Below, one piece after another: positions 23,650 through 35,039 of a DNA stretch of 64,000 nt. The first letter of the stretch is position 1; each line of letters starts with the position of its first letter. Both the position numbers and the translations under genes were made by a program. The stretch lies in contig OX243816.1 of assembly GCA_945859605.1 (NCBI GenBank), forward strand, positions 39,283,457 through 39,347,456. The letters are read 5' to 3'. A model generated the notes under the pieces. The model was given only the letters and a program-made list of their open reading frames with translations, made no database searches and was not told where the DNA came from. Origin of the DNA: Lumbricus rubellus. Taxonomy: Eukaryota > Annelida > Clitellata > Crassiclitellata > Lumbricidae.

Positions 23650-24571
23650 GCGAAAATGTCTGTTTTTCTACAGAATTGAATCAAGCATCAATTGTTAAGT
23701 TATACGAGAGACTAAGTTGTTGCCAAAGGATCTGTAATGAGAGACTCAAAACTTACATGGACAAATCTCTTTTGTTGACCCTAATTCTGTTAACACCATG
23801 AAAAGCTGCATTGGTTTCCCAGCCGCTTTTAGTACACTGATGTATCGAGTTAAGATAGCGTTAAGGGTGATTTTTTGTACTGTATGACTTGGGTGTAGTG
23901 TATGTATATTGTATAATAAGGTGTAGCAAAAATAGAAGTTAACAAATTTTAATGCTTTGGTCTTTCTAGTTTTTGTGTTGACAGAATATTAGAACAATAT
24001 GTTTGGGAGTGCATTCCTTTTAAGCTAGTGCTCCAGCCAATTTGTGCTCTTGTATGTTTTTCATATTCATGAAAATACCTATTTGTTAAGATAGACACCT
24101 AGGCTTGTGTCTGATCTATTGCATCTCCGTTTCTGTATAGTGTGTAGATCTCTGTAAGGGACTTTCAACATGCATTACTCACTAAGGGCTCATCCATTAT
24201 GCAAAAATTGTTACAAGTACATTTGTGGAACCGTCATGCATACATACAAATAGGCACCTCCAACCCTACCCATACAATTTTAAGCTAATTGGCTCAAGTC
24301 ATCTATAGATAAAAACATTTGACCGTCGTCGGCTATTTATTTTTGTTAAACATCATAATTATTTGCTAGGTAATTTTTTTAAACCAAGACTCCTCCCGCT
24401 GTCACACCCATACGCAAATTGCTTAAATCAAGTGACCTCTCCCGAGCCTCCCCATCCATGCATACGTAATATATGGATGGCCCCTAAGGGTTGTAAAAGG
24501 GCTTGCATTTACGTACGTAAGTTAACGTAAAACATCTCTGCGAGTGTTGTTGTTTATTTCAATAAAAATAA
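23650..24571. other. Shared 3' region of convergent GMPPA and OSGEPL1
   Basis: About 0.92 kb separates the two stop codons and must hold both 3' UTRs. No canonical AATAAA occurs close to the GMPPA stop; AATAAG near 23917 is the nearest variant. A minus-strand AATAAA (24336-24341) is a good candidate for OSGEPL1. Confidence 0.5.
24336..24341 (-). terminator. Candidate OSGEPL1 polyadenylation signal
   Basis: The plus strand reads TTTATT, so AATAAA on the minus strand, about 230 nt beyond the OSGEPL1 stop codon. A second such hexamer at 24553-24558 lies only 14 nt after the stop and is a less likely choice. Confidence 0.4.
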
Positions 24572-27500
24572 TTAGTTTTCTAGAAGTTTGATTCTTTGTA
24601 GTTTGATTGAATGATGTCGTACATCGCCCGAAGCGTCCACGCCAAGTGGACACCTGAAAAGAAAACGAAAGAATTTTTACACTAGATGGCACCAGCATGA
24701 AAATTGCGCTACACATGCAAATCACATTCAGACATTCATTTAGTGTATACATGTATGAGCACTTGTTATAGCGCTCCTTCAAGATTTCTACTCAGAGGCG
24801 CTCCTGACTATGGCGCAGAAACTGAATCAGAGTTTCACCTCAAGCTGCTGCATAGGGGACCTTGAGCAAGTCGTTAACTCACAATTGATCATGCGCTTCG
24901 GCGTCCGAAGAAATTTAAAAACCAGAAAGTATTAGTTTTAAAAATTTGTCAATTTGCAGTCTTGCCCCTATTGTCTTGCTCTTCAAGCAGCTCTATAAAT
25001 TTTCAATTAAAATTACTTGAAAGATGCTCTAAATAAAATGCTTTAGCTCAGTGTATCGCAAACTGTGTGCCGCGGCACACTAGTGTGCCGCGTGAGATTT
25101 CAGGTGTGCCGCGAGAGAAACCTAAAATTTGTAGTCTTTTAATTGACTTTAGAAGAAATTATTTCATAAATATGATAAATACTATTTTCGGCTTGTTTTT
25201 ATGTGTAAGAATAGTTTCTCCTCAGTATTTAAAAACTCTAGTGACGTTGTTCTACTAATTCTACTCTATGTTATTTACTCTTCTTGACGTCATTATTATG
25301 GAGATACAAACATAGACTACATAGTTGACTCGTTCTGTCGACGCCATTATTACAGAAATACCAGTAGGCCTACACCTCTAAGGGTGTGAGTGATTCAGGT
25401 ATATTCTTCTACGTTTTTATTTATCACTAGCTGTACCCAGCCACGCGTTGCTGTGGCAGAAAAGACCTCCCCCTCCCCCTTCCCCCTCCCCCTCTCCCTC
25501 CCCTCCTCTCCCCCTCCCCCTCCCCTCCCCCTCCCTCACACCGTCCTTTAGTGACAGCGGATATAGCCCAAGAATTTTAGGCCGCTTTCGTAATAGTCCG
25601 CTCGCTTATGACGTCACGGGACGCAACCTCATTGATGTATCGTCACTGTGTTTTACGGGTGAAGACAATTCGGAAATTTGCAAGCGCATGGTTTCGTTGA
25701 AGTTGCAAATGGCGGGCGAACGGATTGCAAAGTTCACTTTTTGTGGAAACGGTTGCGTTTTTTCGGGTGAAAACATCTTAACACGCGGTTGAATGGGAAT
25801 GGAAGGTGTTGTAAAATTTTCAAAACAATCGGTGGGTCACTTTCAGCGTGAAAATGCGACGAACTTTTGGAAAGTTCATTTTTATTTATATAGATTACTG
25901 AAATATGAAACAAATAGTTAACTATAAATAAAATTATGTGAATATATTTTTCTTTTCTTTTATTAGCCTCAAAAATTCAAAATGGACAAATTCTGTGCAA
26001 AAAGAGAAAAAATGATGGGAAGGACGACAGTAAACTGAGTAGAGGGAAACATTTTCCGATAACCAAACCACCCGGTTTATCGAAACGTAAATATAATGAA
26101 GATTTTATTGGATTTGGTTTCATTTCTTCCGAAAAAGACAGCTCGCTTCCGTGTTGTTTGATTTGCTCGACAACGCTTTCAAATGAGGCAATGGGTAGAT
26201 AATTACTAACGGCGCTAAAAAAATTCTTAAAATATCTGGATCGCTCGTGACGTCATTGGAATGTGTGTTTATATGGCGAGACCGAAGTTAATTAAACTCA
26301 AATGTCCCATGTATTTCTGTACATTTTTGAAAAATTATATAAAATCACAGGATCATTGTAGAACATTGTGAAGTAGGCGCGTTTGAATACTTACATTCAT
26401 ATGCATAGGTATGTATGAAAATTTTGATGTTCTGAGCACATGTATACTTCTATACCCGTACCGCGTCTTGAGTTAATAGGCTCTCGTAAACAAGCTCATT
26501 CGTCGCATTAGTGATGATTATTCAATGAAAAATGTGCTTTAGTTTCGCTATTGCTAGACTAAAATGACAAGCTAAAAATATGACAAACTGTAATTATTGC
26601 CGTTGGCTTTGCAATTGTAATAAATTTTAATTGGTGTGCCGCGATACAAAATTTATCTGCTGAGTGTGCCGGGAGTTAAAAAAGTTTGTGCTACACTGCT
26701 TTAGCTAAATAAATGATAAATTAAAAAAAGATGCCAACTCACTTTGCTTGGATGTCAATGAGGTCAGGATTATCGGCAATACCAATTCCTAGCTTTAGTC
26801 TTTCCATACCATTCCTGTTCATAAACAAACACATCACACAAACATTTACAAGATCATAATTTGTAAAGCTTGAAATTCTCAGGTTGATCAGAATTTTGCA
26901 AGCCTACCCTACACGAATTTCTCAACTCCTTTAGAGAATGCCATTCTTTGTTTATCTAGACCGGTATGCCTAACTTATGCTGAACTTCATTGTTTTGTGA
27001 TGCCTAGAAAAACCACTCTTGGGTCTGCATAAATTTCTGATGGCATCACGAGAACATACAATTTGCAACTTATATAGCACCAGTTTCTCTAATGAGCAAC
27101 ACTACGTCAGAATGGCCCCATATCCAGAGGAAGCACCAAGACAGTAATGACAGTGCATGTATCATTATACCTATTGCTCTGGAGTAAGACAGCCGAGTAG
27201 GCCATCGATGTGTTCTGAACTTTGAAAAGAAAAAAAACATACCCGGGTTTTAGATTAGCTGTTAACCCTTTATCAACCAAGGATATACAATTTCCCATAC
27301 CATTTACTACACTTTGGTCGGTAAGGGGTTAATAGATCAGTACCAGTCTGCTGTAGCATTTACAACAGTACTCTTTCGGGAGATTCTTACAAGTGCTGTG
27401 CACATTGTTGGCAGCCATGCAGTACGCACCATGCTATCATGACTCCGTTGTCGGTGCAGAGTCGAGGTGGAGGACAAACGATGTTGCAGTTGTAGTGGTT

Positions 27501-30500
27501 GCACAATCTCATCAGACCATCGCGTATGAACTGGTTGCTCGCAACGCCACCAGAAATGACCTGAATTGACAGCATCTCAAACGTATGGTATGCATCTTTT
27601 TTAGCCGTGGCTGGGCTGGGAGTGCCTCTGAGTGGACTTCCTGAAGGGGCGCTATATAAGTTTTCGGAATGAATGAATGAATGAAGTTCTAAGGATTTTT
27701 CAAAGTGCAATACAATAGAAACCCAACAACTTAGGCAGCAAAATTTCATCAGATTACTATCAATGACTACTGGAAAATAAGATTTAAAAGGTAAGCAATA
27801 GGATGGAAAATGTCTGTCTGTATTGCTGACTGGGTGTATTGTATTTGAGTAGCTCCGCATCAGTATGCCTGTCGGTCTCTATCAGAGTTATGTACCATCT
27901 CGAAGTTAGTACCAGAAAAAAAAGTAGTTCAACATGACGCAGGGTTTCTTTTAAACACAACCCTTCTCTCCTTTTCCATCCCCCATGGTAAATTATTACA
28001 AATTGGATGACAAAGGACATACTTATCTAACTATTTTCAACTGCAAACAAATGCGCGTGTACAGCTGCAAAAATTCATTTAGAACTGCACATTGTGCGTA
28101 GAACCACACACTAGAAAAGCACTGAACCACGTCTGCTTGTTTTGTCTGTCCTATTTTATCTTCGTAAAGATGATACACACTAAAAATACTAACCAGAACC
28201 TTTTCGTCAGCAGGAAGCAAGCTGTTCAGTTCGCAGAACAGAAGTGCCCTTTGAATGCGTTTCGCTAAATGATGCAACACCATGTACTGAAAGCTGGCAC
28301 AAAGATCGGCAACGTTCGGAATTATTCCGTCGGCCTCAATTCCTGAAATGTAAAACCATGAAATTTAATCCGAAAATGTCTGACAACTTTCCAGCTTACC
28401 TCATTCAGTTGAAGGCTGATATCAACGGGGAACCTTGTGGTTCGGACTTATCTTTTGCTGCTAACACACTCAGTGTCTGCTTCTGAAACTGCCTTAGAAT
28501 TTTAAGGTCAGCACAACAAGACTCAAGACCTTTTTACTCAAAAATCTCCAGGAGTAAAAAGGTCATGAGTGTTGAGTTTAATATTAAGGATCAATGCAGC
28601 TAGGTGAGCAAAGGTAAGGTGGCTGTTCATTCTTACTCAAATCTAATATGAAGACATACAAAATTGCTATTTCTCTCTTTTATATGTACAGTTTGTACAC
28701 ACCCCAATTGTCATCAGATTATAAAACAAGGCAGTTAAGTGTAAGAAACAGAAGTGGATCCATCAAAAACTCCACCCAATCTCAACAGAGTGTCAGAGAC
28801 ACACTACTTCATTACGTCAAACTATCTTACTTTAATATCTTAACCTAGCAGGCAGTGCAGTGACGTTGCCGCAACTGTGTACGACAGAGGTTCTCAACCG
28901 GTGTGTCGCGACACACTGGTGTGTCGCGAATAGACCGGTGGTGTGTCGCGTGAAACTGGTGTGTCGCTGGTGTGTCGCGAAGAATTGGCGTGTCGCGAAT
29001 TCTCACAGCATAGCCTATCGTTCTTGCATTACACGTACTGACTTGATTGCTTCAGCAGTTTGACGGGTGTGGACTATGAAAATTCTTAGCACTCTAATTT
29101 TAATCTAGTGATTCTGTTCCATTTCATCGCAATCTTAAGCGGCCCACAATCCTTAAAATACATAGGCCTACATGAAATATTTTGCGGACGACGCGGAAAT
29201 GTCACCTCTTAGCTTACAATATAACACGTTAGCGAAAGCGCCGTCTAAACTTTTCCCAATGCTGTAATATTCGGCAATGGATGAAAATTTGTAAAAGAAA
29301 GAAACATTTTGCGTAGGCCCTATCACGCGAAATTGTGACCTCTCAGCCTGTTTGCGTATTCAAAGTCAAATAATTTACGTATAGGGCCTATAGTAGGCCT
29401 ACATGTAGGCTACGAAGTCGAGGTCCAACTGACCCGCAAACTTTCTAACTTATTTTAAATTTATTAGAAACTAGAAAGTATTAAGTGTCAACATTTTCAT
29501 TCATTAGAATTTTTAACAATTCAAAATATACTGTAAAAGCTATTTTAACTTTGACATATTAGGCCTAATTTAATTTCAGCCAAAAGAGATTCGCATGGTG
29601 TGTCGCGAAATTTTATTACATGTTTTGGTGTGTCACGAGCTGAAAAAGGTTGAGAACCTCTGGTGTACGACACCAATTTTCGACTCAATGTGCGCAAAGG
29701 CCCACCACCCCTGACTCTTCTAGCACATTACGCATTTACCACCTTATGTATTATCCTACTTCTTAAACACAATTAACGTAACATAAGCAAGCACTGGTTA
29801 TTTCACTAATTAGAGTGGTGCTATATAAATATTCAACTCCAAATAGGCAAACTAGTTCCTTGAAAGAGATCACAGTACCGACCATGTTGTTTCTCTTGTA
29901 TTTCGATTTCTTTCTGTGCCCACGATTTGATTCCAGCAAAGCTGAAATTGCAATCCGCAATCTGCGTCATCACCGTATGTAGATTGAACGCAAGTGGATT
30001 TCCTTCCTTCGCAACAACTTCAATCGATCCACCTCCACTTAGACCGGAACACTGCGGCAACATCTTCAGCTTCAAGCGACGAGCCGTCTGCTCAAGCAAA
30101 ATGTGATTAACCCTTTAATGCCAAGATGATAGTAAATGGTATGGGAAATCCTATACCCTCTGGCATTAAAGGGTTAATCACTATAACAGTCAAACTGAAA
30201 AGTACAGATGCAAAATAGCCAACCATATATTCTGACCTGACACCAAGACGAGTCGAATAGTCTGGCCATTATGCATCTGGTCTGAATCTGATATGGTACC
30301 AGTGAATCAATTATCTTATTATAACTTACATTTCATTACCACAAACGGTGAGTTTGATGGCTGGTCCACCTGGCAGCACTGAGAAGTTTTGGAGATTTAC
30401 AGGACATAACAATATAGATATAAATAACAAAGAAACTCGATTGTTTTCTGACAAAATATGATTTTTACAGCTATAGGAAACCAGGCAGTAGTAGCTCACA

Positions 30501-33021
30501 TTAAAATTGCTTTAGCATTAAATGCAAGTGGATGCTGCAATCGCCTGTAAGATTAGTTAGTTGGAAGTGCACAACTGCACATTCGCTTTTATGCAGTAGT
30601 GGAGCTGAGCAACAATAATGACCAAAATTTCTTCCATGATGCCTAGCTAAAATTCAGACTGTGGCATAATGATGCTTGGGGCAAGGATCCTAGACTTAGG
30701 TCGGCAAAAACACTACCATACATGACATCCATGCAACCAAGTCTCCTTATAATGATATAGATCTTCACGGTAGCATAGTAGCATTGTTTCAGCAAACATG
30801 CATTTAACCTCTCCATAAAAAATTATACCAAGCTAATCATGCAGGTTTCGCAGGTAATCTGCAGGTTTCATTTTAAGCTACATGTACGTTAAATATCGAA
30901 ATAAATATCATAGTGTATACAGCACTCAAAGACAGAAACCGCTGCGAATTATCGAGATATAAAACACCATGAAATGACGCTGACCTTATCGAATGCCTCT
31001 CCCGGCGCATCATCAAGACCTTTTCCTATGACAACAAAGTTGTCGACGCCCTTCACGAGCGCTAGCAGACTGTGGCCACCGCTGATCAGCAGAGTCAGAA
31101 AGGGAAATTTTACACTGTAAACAATAATTATCAAGCACAACAAAGTCATTTACATAACAGGTACATCATTAAATTTCTTCTTTCTTGCTCATACTTACTA
31201 CACTGCTTGTCTCTGAATTAGTTATAGCTACTCTGCATCAGTCACTGGGCAGGGCCTCTTGGCCACATTATAAGGGACAAGGGGAAGCAATTGGAAGTAT
31301 GTAGGTATGGTGCATGGCATGGAACATTAGAGTACCGGATACCTACACAAAGATGCTAGTTCGCACAGCTATCTGAGTGGCAGAATTGCCAACAAAGCAG
31401 CTCTAGCAGCAAGTGTGAATCACATGACAACACTATAATTTTGCACAGACACAAAAAGACTAATTTCTACAAAAATTTCCTACAGCGGTAATAATGAGAA
31501 GCAAGAAATATGACGTTACCGGTCTGTCATTCTTGCCATCAGTGCATGAGCCTCCATGTGGTGAATAGGGATAAAAGGTTTTCTGCAAAGACAACACATG
31601 TATACACCTTGCAATGTCTCACACTCTTCATGCCCGATGCTTTGATCTTACAATATGAACTCCCGACCACCCAGTTAACAGACCAGCAAGCCGACAACTG
31701 CACCATCATTTCACACCATTCATACTCTATGAAGACGATGCCATATCGTGAATGAAACAGTTATTTAAAATGACAGATTATTTTATCAAATTGAGGTGCG
31801 ACTAGACGGGAGCAACAGAGGATGTCCCCCCCCCTAAAAGGGCTCATTTCATCAAACTTTCATGCATATGTTTAGCGATGGAGAGGCTAGTCAAACATAT
31901 TTCAGCTGGACATCTCAATGGCCAGCATTTGCATGTAACCCAATATTCACACTTCCAAGAACTTAGCTGACAGCACACTACAGAACAAGTGAACCAGACA
32001 ACACAGAGTTTAACTCTTCATCTGCGTCATAGTAAAGTACTCTACGTCATGGTTCCTGTGTAATTTATCTCAAGAACAAGCAATATAGATAGATACCTGG
32101 CAATTTACTCACTGAGATGTCTTAACAAGTTGCTTGCTGAAGTTAAGTCCAACGTATAGCGATAATGCTAGGCCGGGTTTAACTGTTGTGGCTATGGCAT
32201 CGAGATCCTATCACAAACAGAAGAAAATTCTAAGTTAGACAATGATCCATATGCTGGTGAAATCTAGGGAAATATCTTAGATTTTAAAGTCTGGCCTCAA
32301 TGGCTTTGGTGGTCTGGCTATTTCGTGGCCTTGAAGGTCTGGCCTTGACTTGGCTTGATTCGCTGCATCAGCTTGAAGTTTTTTGGCCTTGGCTATAACA
32401 TGGCCTCAGCAGTTTTTTCTTTGGTTCTAAGGATGCAGCCTTACCTTTATTGCATGAGTCTTACAGGTTAAGCAATCACAGAATCTAACTGGTTACAAAT
32501 TCACAATCACTGGTTCAGTAGAGGTGCTAAATTAAAACAGAGTAATCATTTTTGTCAAGTGTTTTTCAGAAAACTGAAGACAAAAACACCAGAGGAGTAG
32601 CATATTATATCCTAAATGAGACCAAATCATCATACCTGAACTTCAACCGATGCCCTCTCGAGAGCTGAGTTCACAACATTTTTTATATGCTTCTCGTGCA
32701 AATCCCTGGCAATTGGAGGAATGATTCCACCCATCCTAGACGAACAGTAAATTCAAATGTTTACAATTGCAATATAATACAATACCAATGCTACATATAC
32801 CATAGTTTATAAATTAGAATCCTTTAGCAGAAATGTTCAGAAAGTGCTTGAAAAATGACCAAACTGAAATACATTAAATTTTGCAATCCAAGAAGACATG
32901 TTGGAATTTCCATCCAAAGTTTTGGGTTTGGCTGTCTTTGAACTTTACCTGGAAAAAGCCTCAACGACAGGTATGCGCTTTGTTTACAAGGACTTAATGA
33001 GAAACACCTTAGGTCATCATA

Positions 33022-33055
<34 letters not shown>

Positions 33056-33305
33056 GATCCGTTTACTTAACCACAAACTAGGTGGTGATGAAGTGACCTT
33101 CAACGTACTCAACGTGCAAAGCGCCCTGTGAATTTAACGCCTCTCCAAGAATATTTCCATCCTCATCGACCACCGCTGCTCCAGTGTCGTCGCAACTTGT
33201 CTCAATACCCAACACGATTCTGCCAGAACGTTTGGCGAAACCACAACATTGCGACAGAAGCACGCGACGTTCAACGCCCAATCCTCTTATTATCGCTCGA
33301 TACAT
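24572..33305 (-). CDS. OSGEPL1: OSGEPL1, mitochondrial tRNA N6-threonylcarbamoyladenosine transferase, 10 exons, 407 aa
   Basis: Qri7/TsaD-family enzyme that transfers threonylcarbamoyl to A37 of ANN-decoding mitochondrial tRNAs. Minus-strand exons: 33109-33305, 32636-32735, 32113-32207, 31520-31582, 30985-31114, 29883-30087, 28194-28342, 27430-27560, 26743-26814 and 24572-24653 (1224 nt, phases close). The N-terminus [20 protein letters not shown] is basic and nearly acid-free, as in a mitochondrial presequence. ASKHA motifs follow: [17 protein letters not shown] (31-47), [12 protein letters not shown], the metal-binding HHMEAHA (138-144), [13 protein letters not shown] (about 161), [11 protein letters not shown] (about 316) and [16 protein letters not shown]. 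It ends CPLGVDASG. Human OSGEPL1 is 414 aa. For exon 1 an inner donor (GA|GTACGT) is chosen because only it keeps frame with [13 protein letters not shown]; the later AAG|GTCACT donor breaks it. Introns hold a hAT, a Helitron and two TTAA MITEs. Confidence 0.97.
24768..24905. repeat. Rearranged tRNA-SINE fragment (inverted tail joined to forward body)
   Basis: The part up to about 24830 is the reverse complement of the SINE tail (GGAGCGCCTCTGAGTAG then AAATCTTGAAGGAGCGCTAT). The part from about 24834 is forward SINE body (CACCTCAAGCTGCTG, GACCTTGAGCAAGTC, GCGCTTCGGCGT). The two halves are from the family at 52638 and 62866, joined head to tail in opposite orientation. It lies just beyond the last OSGEPL1 exon, in intron 9. 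Confidence 0.65.
25049..26698. mobile_element. hAT element, CAGTGTATCGCAAACTGTG family
   Basis: The 1650-bp element starts CAGTGTATCGCAAACTGTGT and ends, reverse-complemented, CAGTGTAGCACAAACTTTTT. It is flanked by a perfect 8-bp duplication CTTTAGCT (25041-25048 and 26699-26706). Subterminal GTGTGCCGCG repeats occur at both ends, as in Zaphod/Charlie-type hATs. A short segment near 25980-26200 reads like a hAT N-terminal region (K-rich, [14 protein letters not shown]), so this may be a decayed autonomous copy cut by the Helitron at 25427-25894. It lies in OSGEPL1 intron 9. Confidence 0.9.
25427..25894 (-). mobile_element. Non-autonomous Helitron nested in the hAT
   Basis: On the minus strand the 468-bp unit starts TCTATATAAATAAAAATGAA and ends GGCTGGGTACAGCTAG. 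A GCCAC...GTGGC hairpin lies just inside the 3' end (GCCACAGCAACGCGTGGC). The preceding base is A and the following base is T, as expected for Helitron insertion between A and T without target duplication. The interior carries a long C/T run (CCCCCT)n at 25466-25535. Confidence 0.75.
27262..27332 (-). mobile_element. TTAA-bounded palindromic mini-MITE, copy 3
   Basis: 71 bp, TTAACCCTTTATCAACC ... GGTCGGTAAGGGGTTAA. On the minus strand the core reads TAGTAAATGGTATGGGAAAT, so this copy is opposite to the other three. It lies in OSGEPL1 intron 8. Confidence 0.8.
27600..27690 (+). repeat. LINE 3' end with GAATGAATGAATG tail
   Basis: GCCGTGGCTGGGCTGGGAGT, GCCTCTGAGTGGACTTCC, GGGGCGCTATATAAG and a GAATGAATGAATGA tail match the terminal sequence at 43863-44100. 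It lies in OSGEPL1 intron 7. Confidence 0.65.
27955..28125. repeat. Dispersed repeat copy 2 (related to 2755-2945)
   Basis: It shares ordered blocks with 2755-2945: TCTCCTTTTCCATCCCCCAT, GGTAAATTATTAC, ATTCATTTAGAACTGCACAT. It lies in OSGEPL1 intron 7. Confidence 0.55.
28885..29662. mobile_element. Zaphod-type hAT, non-autonomous
   Basis: 778 bp, starting CAGAGGTTCTCAACCGGTGT and ending, reverse-complemented, CAGAGGTTCTCAACCTTTTT. These are the classic Tip100/Zaphod hAT termini. The 8-bp duplication GTGTACGA flanks it at 28877-28884 and 29663-29670. GTGTGTCGCG is repeated about seven times near both ends. No transposase frame remains. It lies in OSGEPL1 intron 6. Confidence 0.93.
30107..30177 (+). 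mobile_element. TTAA-bounded palindromic mini-MITE, copy 4
   Basis: 71 bp, TTAACCCTTTAATGCCA ... TGGCATTAAAGGGTTAA, with the core TAGTAAATGGTATGGGAAAT then CCTATACCC. It lies 20 bp from OSGEPL1 exon 6, on the acceptor side, where the branch point would normally be. Confidence 0.85.
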
Positions 33306-34250
33306 ATCGGTTCTATTAAACAGCTGTCCAAGTTAGCTTTTAAGAAACACAGAAATGTCACGAAAATGATGAATTGCTCTGTTCTCATTTACCACTTTTT
33401 AAAGTCACAGTTACGCTAGATATGTGCAATATAACAGTCTAAGTTGGTCAGAGTCTGATAGTTGTTTATTAGTCTGCATGAAATTTTCTGAACCCCAGAA
33501 AAATCCTGCCAAGCAAAAGTTATACCTCGTTAAAACCAGAAAAATGCACAGAAAATGAATATGAGAAGTATACATCTGTATCGCATACGTATACAAAATT
33601 ATTCACCAAAAAACCCCCAAATTTTCTAATTAAATGTATCTTCAGAACTATTAGTCATACATAAAAGGAAATTGTGTCAAATCATACATTTAGAAGGCTA
33701 ATGGTAATAGCCGACATAATATAAATTATGGGTGGGGCATTATGGGTTCAACCCCCCAGAAATTTTTTTAAAAAGAAAAAACGTTAGAATTTGTTCCCTA
33801 TTTCTGTGTATCTTGTCACTACATGTGGCAAAAATAGCAAAAATAATAGAAATCATGGATTTAGTTAGGGTGGGGCTTTATGGGTTCAACCCCCCAAGGA
33901 AAAAAATTTTGAAGAAAAAAAATTAATTTTTTTAAGCCAATTTTTTAAAGTCTTGTGACCATGCCCGTTGGAAATTGGAAATGCTAATTGAAAACCCCTC
34001 AATTTTTTTATGAATATGCCCCTGATAAATACCAATAAATAACCATAAAGGCTACTGGAAACACCTTTTTAATGATTATTGCTTCACAGCGAAAATGTGA
34101 TGCCCTTTGTAAGACAAGGAACTGTCGTATAATGGAAAGCATTACTTCCGTATCAGTCTAAGTAATTCCATTTAGTCATAAAAATGCAAGTCATCCCCAC
34201 ACAATGCTTTACATGGACAAAGACACAATCCCAGAGACATCCACTGAGGA
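33306..34250. promoter_or_regulatory. OSGEPL1 upstream flank with a two-copy direct repeat
   Basis: This must contain the OSGEPL1 promoter, but no core element can be placed. At 33728-33780 and 33866-33920 a block GTGGGGC-TTATGGGTTCAA followed by CCCCCCA and an A-rich run is repeated, with the same AAATAATAGAAAT context. Confidence 0.35.
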
Positions 34251-34815
34251 ATCATGTTTGCCATCTGTGTCACTGTCAGTTGCATCATTGATATCATTCC
34301 GCAAGTAAGGGGTCAGTCCAGGCAAAACATGATGTTAGGTTATGGTTGTCCTCATCCGGGTAAAAGGAATGTCACAGAAAGCCAGAGAGCAAAGAGGATG
34401 ATGAGAGGCTGGAAACACAAAGTACATACCCTGCATGCAAAGTTATCGGTGGTGGAATAACATGGCTTCTAACAGATTTGTCAGAGTGCATGAAAGGAAA
34501 TGAGGACATCAGACAGAAGCTTTGGGTGGCATATAAATGACAAGACACTTGTAAGAGATCAGGCTGAGGTGGTATGAACATGTAATGAAAAAAGAAGAGG
34601 ATAGTTGTGTCAAAATATTCATGAAGCAAGTGGAGATGTAATTATGGTTAGCGCAGACGAGGGACGACAGAAGAAAAGATGAGAGGATATCATGCAACAA
34701 GACCAGAAGCTACTCAAACTCTAGAAAGACGACACTGGAAACAGAGACAAGTGGAGGAGAAGGATCAGAGTGGCCAGAGGGATTAATTCTAGCCTAAAGG
34801 GAAAGAAGAAGTAGA
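34250..34815 (+). pseudogene. Dead non-LTR retrotransposon 3' fragment (RTE/Jockey-like C-terminus)
   Basis: The plus strand reads, across several frames, LRWYEHVMKKEEDSCVKIF, then an R-rich segment and a diverged GRPKKRWEDIMQQD-like region. This is the usual C-terminal signature (RLRWFGHV.R ... GRPK.RW.D) of RTE/Jockey-type LINE proteins. Frameshifts and stops are abundant, so it is not functional. Confidence 0.5.
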
Positions 34816-35039
34816 GGTATGTCAGAGTGCAAACAGTGGAGGAATTCCTTCTCACAGTGGTGTATAGCATTTTGGTAGCAATGTTGAGCAATGAAATTAG
34901 TCTGTGATATAATAGGCTACACGCGAAAGAAACGCATGCATTTACCCATACCTCAATACGTGCAGAACTAGACCCCCATTTGTCAATAAAATTAGGGATG
35001 ACTTTGCTCCTTTCATGGTTATCTGTTTAATAGACCTGT

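Noticed and set aside
33098..33108. Later OSGEPL1 exon 1 donor (GAAG|GTCACT)
   Set aside because: Using it shifts exon 2 out of the frame that encodes [12 protein letters not shown]; the inner GA|GTACGT donor keeps the conserved protein.
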